Origin: Golubevia sp. BC0850
Lineage: Eukaryota > Basidiomycota > Exobasidiomycetes > Golubeviales > Golubeviaceae
Length of the DNA: 64,000 bases
Direction of reading: 5' to 3'
NCBI GenBank assembly: GCA_012976225.1
Contig: JAAVVG010000024.1
Span: 1-64,000, forward strand
Below, piece after piece: positions 57,737 to 64,000 of this stretch. Below the pieces are notes generated by a model that had not been told where the DNA came from, did not search any database, and worked only from the letters and a program-made list of their open reading frames with translations. Position 1 is the stretch's first letter. Every line of letters begins with the position of its first letter. Made by a program: the position numbers and the translations under genes.

Positions 57737-58875
57737 GGCTTTCTCTCTCTTCTGCACTAGCATGCATCATAGATCTACTTTTGTAATTGCATGTAATCTG
57801 TTTCTTTCTGCGGCTTTTAGTTCTTTCTCGTGTGTGCGTAAGTACGTTGTTCGTGGCGCGACAAGAAGATTCAATCGACAAAGAGGAGCTGGACACTCCT
57901 TGAACGCTTGAACCCTAATCTGGATCACTTGATTGTTTCCTGCAAGTGGTATGTATCTCGATATCGCTTCCACTTCCACCCCGATAGCTCTCCGGACAGG
58001 TGTACTGTACAGCATATGTACAATAGATAGATGTGACGAGGTCAGGCGCACAAAGAGGTTCTCAGCACTTTAGAATTCGGCAGACCCAGGGTTTCCGTCC
58101 TTCGTTTGTCAAAGAAGGTTCTGTGAAAGGATTCGTTTCGAGGCCAACCTCCAACCTCCTTATCGGTGCCCTTTCGCTTGTGCGATTTCTCATCTCCGCA
58201 GCATCTTTCGCTTCGACTTTCAACTGGACACTACACGAATTTCTTTCGATTCTTGGACACCTACAACCAAGGCCAGTACTGTACAGATCATCCATGAATT
58301 CTTCTCTGAGCTTGAGATCTTGAGAGCTTGATAAGGAGAGACCTTCGAAATTTCGAAAGTCCCAGAAGTTCACTTCTTCTTCCTCCCCACACGAATTCGA
58401 ATGGATCTGTTTTTGGATCGATCCAAGGTTGGAAATAAACAAACTCAGCACTACAGTCCGCAATGCCGCCGTGTCATTGCCGCCGGTTGAAGCGGTTGAA
58501 AGCTGTTTAGGGTCGTTCCTAATCCTCGCTTACCAAGAGATTACAATCTGAACCAGTTTTCTCTCTCTTCTTCTGTCCTCGCTTTGGGCTTCTTTTTTCG
58601 CCTTCTATTCCAAGCTTATCGCTCTCGAAAGTGCCCAAGTGACAAGTTCGCAACGTTCTTTGGCGAGATCGTACCGCGGCCAGGCTGATATGGTTTCGGT
58701 CCAGGAAGAGGAAAAGAGAAGAAAGGTATAAATACCGCTGTTTCCTTGCAACTTCTTCCTTGTCCTCTTTCCTCTTTCTCCTCTCAAAAAACCCTTTCAA
58801 CTTCAACCCTCCTTCTCTTTACCTCCACGAAATCTACCCAAACACTCTCATCTCTCTATCTATCTCTCTCTCAAA
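57737..58875. other. 1.1-kb intergenic region, aspartic protease promoter
   Basis: No coding exon or RNA gene was recognised. A TATA box for the protease lies near its right end. Confidence 0.45.
58727..58734 (+). promoter_or_regulatory. TATA box of the aspartic protease gene
   Basis: TATAAATA, 142 bases upstream of the protease start codon, with a pyrimidine-rich leader between. Confidence 0.65.
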
Positions 58876-60775
58876 ATGAAGCTATCTCTCTCCTTCGTCT
58901 CAGCCCTCATCGGTGCTTCCATGACTCTGGCTTCTCCAGTGCAAGAACAAGGTCTAGAAGTCGCCATTTCTCGTCGTGACTCGCCCTTGACCAAGCAAGG
59001 ATCCTCTGAGGTCGACTGGTCAAAGGTCCAGAAACATATGAGCGGACTCAAGGCAAAGTACCAGAAGACCATGACTAACTTTGAGAAGGTGAGTCTCCCT
59101 GTTTGGAAATTAAGCTGTCAGTGTTCCTCTAGCTCCAGGAGAGACGAGGGGCTGGAAGTCATCTGATTTCTGTTTTGCCACCAGCTGACTTCCATCTCAC
59201 TGCCTCCTTTTTACTCCTTCTGCTTCGACTCCTCGCCTCTCGCTTTTGCTCATTTCTTTACTCAGAACTCCGGTCGTGTCCACCCAGATGCCACTGAATC
59301 TTACATGAAAAAGCGTGGTACCGCTTCTATCAGTTTGGTGGATCAAGAAAACGAAGAACTTTGGTCCGGTCCTATCTCCTTCGGTGGTCAAAGTAAGTCA
59401 AGGGATTCGAGCGAGGGACGAGGGGCAGGGAAGGTCAGATCGATGAGATCCAAGGGGGAGAGATCACGAAAGCTCTTTTAACAAGGAAAAGCTGAATCTG
59501 ACCTCTTCATCTCCAATCTCGAAGCTATCGTTTTTGATTACGATACTGGTTCTTCCGATACCATCGCTGATGCTGGAAAGTACAAGCCGGGTTCTACTGC
59601 CACAAACACTGGAACTACTTTCACCGACTCCTACGGAGATGGTTCAAGCGCTACTGGAAAGGTTTACACAGATACCGTCAAGGCAGGAAGCTTGACTGCT
59701 ACTAAGGTGAGTAGATCTGAAGACTTGAAGTTCTAGACATCTGGAAGGGAGCCGTCCTTGTTCTGATCAACACCTTCACTGTCTTTCACTGTAGTGTCCA
59801 ATTGGATTGGCTTCTACCAGCGACTTCATCACCGGTGGGACCACTGGTGGATTGAGCGGAATGGCCTATCCCTCATTAAGCTCCTATCAGAGTCCTTACA
59901 ACGTTCCTTACTTCGACTGTTTAAACAAAGCTGGACAACTTTCCGCCAACTCTTTCACTTTCAAATTGAGAGCAGGCTCAGGATCTTCTCTCTACTTGGG
60001 TGGAGTCTCCAGTAGCAACACCCCTGCTTACACAGCAGTCACTCAACAAGGTTACTGGCAAGTCGCTGCTAGCGTTAATGGCAAATCCATCTCCTCGATT
60101 GTTGGTGAGTAGAGAGAGAGCGCGCGAGATTGGAGGCGAGAGGTCTGCTTTTTCTCCTGGGCCTGCTGCTTTCAGATCTGACCTTCATCTGGATTTATTT
60201 TTTCCTCGCAGACACTGGTACCACCCTAATTGTGGCTCCTACCTCTGCTGCCAAGTCACTGTTCTCCTCTCTTGGACTGTCGACTTTCACTCAGGACGGA
60301 ACTCTCTACGGAACCTACGATTGCAGTGAGTAGCGTAACCTTCAATCTCACTTTAAATTACTAATCCAATCCAACTCAATTCAAAACAACTCAAATTGTT
60401 CTCCTTCCCTTCTGACTCGCCTTCGCCTCACATTGATTCCTTCCGTTCCTCAGACTCCCCACCTAAAGTTACCTTCAAGTATGGTTCATTCAGTCAAACT
60501 CTCTCAGCTGCCACCACCTCATTCGGTACTGCATCGGATGGATCTTGTGTGCTCTCCGTGGTCGGAGAAGATGTTGTAAGTCGATTCTTTCTGATTCCAT
60601 CTCCTAGACTTTCATCTTTTGCTTTGACTCGTCGTCCCAACTCTAAACTATTGCTCTCCGATTTTTCGCTCTCAAACAGGGAATCAACGCCTGGGTCACC
60701 GGAGATTCTTTCCTACAAAACGTGGTAGCTGTCTTCGACAGAGCCAACAACCGTGTCGGATTCTCAACCAACTAA
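58876..60775 (+). CDS. Secreted pepsin-like aspartic protease (A1 family)
   Basis: Seven exons (58876-59088, 59266-59392, 59525-59706, 59795-60104, 60212-60325, 60454-60575, 60680-60775) give 387 aa. The signal peptide is MKLSLSFVSALIGASMTLAS. A propeptide of roughly 70-80 residues with a basic site (YMKKRG) follows. The two catalytic motifs are FDYDTGSSD (Asp120) and VDTGTTLIVAPTSAA (Asp278, split by an intron). FTDSYGDGSSATGKVY contains the flap Tyr. GLSGMAYPSLS and the end VFDRANNRVGFSTN are standard A1 blocks. The first DTGS is preceded by FDY rather than the usual FDT or LDT; the residue after the Gly is Ser as expected. It probably degrades extracellular protein at acid pH. Confidence 0.93.
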
Positions 60776-61273
60776 ATAGTTCTCACTCTTCGTCTTCTCA
60801 TGTGCTCAATTTTTACCCCTCGCTATTTCTGCTGGCTACTGCTACGAACGTAATGTCATTTATTCCAATGAACTTGTCTTTTAACCAGATCGAATCTTTT
60901 CTAATGGCACCTCCAACTTTTGACAAGAGGTCGACACGCTCGCTCAATTCAGCTCACAAGCACATGAAGGCTCAAAGCTGAACGATTAATTGAGGGATGG
61001 AAAACAGAGGAAAAGACAGTGGGATTGCAATGTAGGAAAAAGTCGAAACTTCTAAAAAAGCAAAGTTGGGAATTCTGGGGTGGCAACAAAAAAAAAGCTG
61101 AGAGGTATTTGGAAAGTTTTGAGGAGCCCTTGACAATGAATAAGTAAAAAAAGATGGAGAAGTTCTAAAGAATATGGTTTGAAATAGAAGCGAAAAAAGA
61201 CTAATTGAAAGAGGGTGACGCTTGAGAAGGAGGAGAAGATGGGAAAGAGAAGTGTTGACGGGTGGGGAATTTC
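60776..61273. other. Convergent 3' flanks
   Basis: Lies between the 3' ends of the protease and aquaporin genes. Nothing was recognised. Confidence 0.45.
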
Positions 61274-63091
61274 TTAAGAAGAAACGGCGTCGCGGACGAA
61301 GCTGCTGGCAGCAAGACTGAAGAAAAAGAAGGAAAGAAAGAGAGAGAGAGAAGAAAGATTAGTCGACAGATCTAGAGAAAAGATCTTGAGACGTGTGCTA
61401 CTCACCCTTGAGAATTGTGACCTGGCTCTTGAATCCCACCAACATCTTGACCATGAGCACCCATTGTTGGGATTTCACTTTGATTTCCATTCATCAATCC
61501 CATCTGTTGAGCCATATCAGCAGTAACAATCATAGTTGGAGCTTCTTTTGGATGACCTAAGCCTAAAGAACCTTGTTGTTTCTCATAGTCACTTGAACCC
61601 ATTGGAGTTACGAAAGTGGTTGGAGTGGTTGGTCCACTTTCCATTCCAGAAGCAGATAGATCGTTTGGAGCAGTGACCTTGATTTCCATAAGTCCAGAAG
61701 CACCTCTCTTTCTACCATGGACTGCACTGGCAGCTCTAGCTCTCTTGACCCAAGCTGTTGGAAGTCCGACTAGAGCTTCTCCATCGTAGTGATCTGCGTC
61801 TTGTCCGCTGTAGATGGAAGTGTAGTCGACGGCTTTGAGGACTAAGTAGACGGCTACTGATAGAAGGGATCCGATGAAAGGTCCGACGTAGTAGACGTAA
61901 GAGTAGTGTGCTGTTCGAGAAGGAAGTCGGAAAGAAGAGATAGTGTCAGAGGTTTAGCTTTCAAATCTTATTGGTGATGAGACAGAAGATAATAGGGTAC
62001 TTGAAGATACTCACGCCAGAACCCTTCAACAACGGAAGGACCAAAAGCACGAGCTGGGTTGAGGGAGCAACCAGTCCATAGAACTCCGAATCTGAAGCGA
62101 CAAATGGAAAGAGAAAAGATCAGCAGAAAGTTTGAGGGAACCTGGTTGGTCGATCCTTGAATGTGAGAGTGTCAACTTACAGATGACAGACGAAGAGAGT
62201 GAAACCAATGACCAAAGGAGCCATGAAAGCTGTGCAAAGAAAGAAAGAGTAGAAAAAAAACCTTAATTCCAAGTCTGAAAGATGGTTACCAATGCGACCC
62301 AAGTCAGAAATACTCACTAGCTTTGTGCTTCTCAGCAGCCAACATCAAAACCGAGAAGATGAGGACGGCGGTCAAGATGGCTTCTAAGATGATACCTTGA
62401 GCGATGGTGACACCTGGATCGAGTTTGACACTACTGGCAGTTGCGAAAGGAGTTAAGGCTTTGACAGTACCAGCAGCTGCGATACCAGCTACCATTTGAG
62501 CGAAAACTAGCATCAAGGCTCTACGATAGTGAACAGCTCCGATGAGCCAGAGAGAGAAGGTGATGGCTGGGTTGAAGAGAGATCCAGAGATACGGTAGAA
62601 CATCCTGTGATGGAGGTAGGGAGAAAGAATGAAGGCGTTAGAGATAAGATGGTAGGTGGCTCGACGATGACGGTGAACAGAGATGCCGAAGGAAAGAACG
62701 ACCTAGAGATGAACTTGGTGTTGACTAGAGTACTCACCAAGCAGTTACCTAGAAGGAGAGTAATTTAAGAAAAAGACAGTAGAGTAAGTTTCAGTAGAAC
62801 AACAACCAAGCCCCGTCGCACCGTTGCCAACGCCAAAAATGGTCACCGTGTCGATCCATCCCAAACGAGTCAAACTCAACTCACCATCAAACTCAATCCA
62901 AAAGAAAGAGAAACAAACATGATGGTCTCTCCACCAACACTAGTCAGTCTCTCATCCACTACCGTGCTACTGGTGTATGCTGAGAGAGAGGCAGTCTTGG
63001 CAGCTCCTTCTCCTAGTAGTAAGAAGAGATAAGTTCCGACAAATTCTCCAGTTGAAACAATGAAATCGTGTTTGAGAGATGGTTTGGACAT
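61274..63091 (-). CDS. Orthodox water channel (aquaporin, MIP family)
   Basis: Seven exons (63091-62885, 62748-62738, 62604-62318, 62229-62181, 62091-62015, 61910-61406, 61316-61274) give 392 aa. Both pore motifs are present: LFNPAITFS (NPA 84-86) and GCSLNPARAFG (NPA 196-198). The selectivity positions look like a water-specific channel: His in VCHL (helix 5), Cys in GCSLNPAR and the Arg after the second NPA. No aquaglyceroporin Asp follows the second NPA. Exon 2 is an 11-nt microexon giving VTAW between helix 2 and MFYRISGSLFNP. The C-terminal ~130 residues are hydrophilic, with basic KRARAASAVHGRKRG then Gly/Gln/Met-rich sequence, probably cytosolic and regulatory. Confidence 0.93.
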
Positions 63092-63703
63092 GATTGAAGA
63101 AGGTTGAAGGTTTGGTCGAAGGGGTTTGGGTTGGTGGTTATTTGTTGTGTTTGCCACTTGAAAGTGAAGTTGAAGATAGGGAGAAACAAATAGAAAAAAC
63201 CCTCTGGTCTAAACTTTCAGGTTGAGACTGAAAATATAGATTAGATAGGTGGTTACTAGTTGGGCAAGAGAAGAGCAAGTTTTGAAGAAGAGAGAGAGAG
63301 AAAATGGGTTGATGGGAAATTAAAACTTCAAAACAAAGTTTGACGTTCCTTTTATAGTCGTTTCTTGTTGCCAATGTTGGACGATTTTGAAAAGTCTAGA
63401 AACTTTGAACGAATGAAAATGATGGGTCTAAAACGGGTTGAGGTGCCGTGAGGAATGTCTCCCTCCCAGCTGTCAAGGTGAAACAAGCCCTCCAAATACG
63501 ACCTTTGAGCCCAAAGGGAATGATTTCGGAACGAAACTTCCATTGAGGTCACAAGATCAAGCTAAATGTCGACTTACATGCCCCTTGAGGCAGAGAGGTG
63601 TTCGACGGGTTAGATGCGCCAGCAGCTCAGTATTGGAGGTGCTGGGAAGATCCAGTCTCGACTCGAAGTGGAATCCACTCTATCCACACTACAAGCAAGC
63701 CAG
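63092..63703. other. Divergent promoter region
   Basis: Lies between the aquaporin and the next gene. It holds the aquaporin TATA box and a purine-rich leader. No gene was recognised. Confidence 0.45.
63349..63356 (-). promoter_or_regulatory. TATA box of the aquaporin gene
   Basis: TATAAAAG on the minus strand, about 258 bases upstream of the aquaporin start, implying a long 5' leader of over 200 nt. Confidence 0.5.
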
Positions 63704-63899
63704 ATGTCTGATCCTACAAAGCCAGTGAGTTGAAATGCAGCATTATTGAATCAAGATCAAGGCTGTCTCAATTGGTACCTCCAATTTCGCTCGTTCCTCT
63801 AAACGGATTCCATCCCACCCTCTCCTTGGACTTTACAGACGCATACAGACATCTTCGGAGGTGATGACTCTGATTTATCAGATGAGGAAGATCTTCAAC
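63704..63899 (+). CDS. 5' end of an acidic protein gene (partial), Leo1/Iws1-like start
   Basis: Exon 1 (63704-63724, 21 nt, MSDPTKP) joins exon 2 (63839-63899, THTDIFGGDDSDLSDEEDLQ) in phase. A GTGAGT donor at 63900 leads off the window. The DIFG plus acidic Ser/Asp/Glu stretch resembles the N-terminus of transcription elongation factors such as Leo1 or Iws1, but 27 residues are too few to decide. Confidence 0.5.
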
Positions 63900-64000
63900 G
63901 TGAGTTAACTGCTTCTGTTCGTCTTCCTCATCCAATCCTCATCTCTTTTTGACACCTCTTGCATCCCCATCCCCATCCGACCTTCTCTATCTATAATCTC

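Noticed and set aside
58062-58806. Minus-strand frames in the protease promoter region
   Set aside because: No domain, and they overlap the TATA box and leader of the protease gene.
1-64000. CRISPR arrays, bacterial operons, replication origins
   Set aside because: No spaced repeats or bacterial signals; the DNA is fungal nuclear sequence with spliceosomal introns.

Overview
The window is nuclear DNA of a filamentous or dimorphic fungus, most likely a basidiomycete. Almost every gene is cut by many short introns with GTGAGT/GTAAGT donors. The content is fungal: alcohol oxidase, heme-thiolate peroxygenase, D-arabinono-lactone oxidase, Pex16 and a DUF6534-type membrane protein, the last a family I know from Basidiomycota. 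The subphylum cannot be fixed from the sequence. All exon models were built by hand. Except where stated, exon lengths sum to a multiple of three.

Layout. 1-4.8 kb is gene-poor and repeat-derived. It holds an LTR-like fossil, an intron-bearing tRNA-Arg(CCT), a decayed LINE reverse-transcriptase fragment and a 50-bp copy of an alcohol oxidase exon. 4.8-18.4 kb is mostly housekeeping: an unknown membrane protein, an SLC35F-like transporter, a STYX-type pseudophosphatase, Gcn20/ABCF, Cdc37 and proteasome subunit alpha-4. 19-20.6 kb holds a secreted protein gene with a recent 176-bp tandem duplication. 21.6-39.7 kb carries Pex16, an unknown protein, D-arabinono-1,4-lactone oxidase, a secreted peroxygenase, a decaying DUF6534 gene, an inositol polyphosphate 5-phosphatase and a 16-exon alcohol oxidase. 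40.6-57.7 kb carries a small secreted protein, the Rag GTPase Gtr2, a large Ser-rich protein, an NF-X1/FAP1 zinc-finger protein, a small surface protein and an MFS transporter. 58.9-63.1 kb has an aspartic protease and an orthodox aquaporin. The first two exons of a further gene lie at the right edge.

How the parts fit. Several housekeeping genes sit head-to-head over 150-220 bp (STYX/Gcn20, Cdc37/proteasome, Pex16/unknown, Gtr2/Ser-rich). The secreted and transport genes have recognisable TATA boxes, and the housekeeping pairs do not. Two predicted H2O2 producers, an H2O2-using peroxygenase and a peroxisome biogenesis factor lie within 18 kb.

The most unusual signals are three. First, the 176-bp exonic duplication contains a single AG|GT site; splicing there would remove exactly one unit and restore the frame, a snapshot of possible intron birth. 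Second, there are microexons of 7, 7, 11, 14 and 24 nt in three conserved genes. Third, (CT)n microsatellites have expanded inside intron polypyrimidine tracts.
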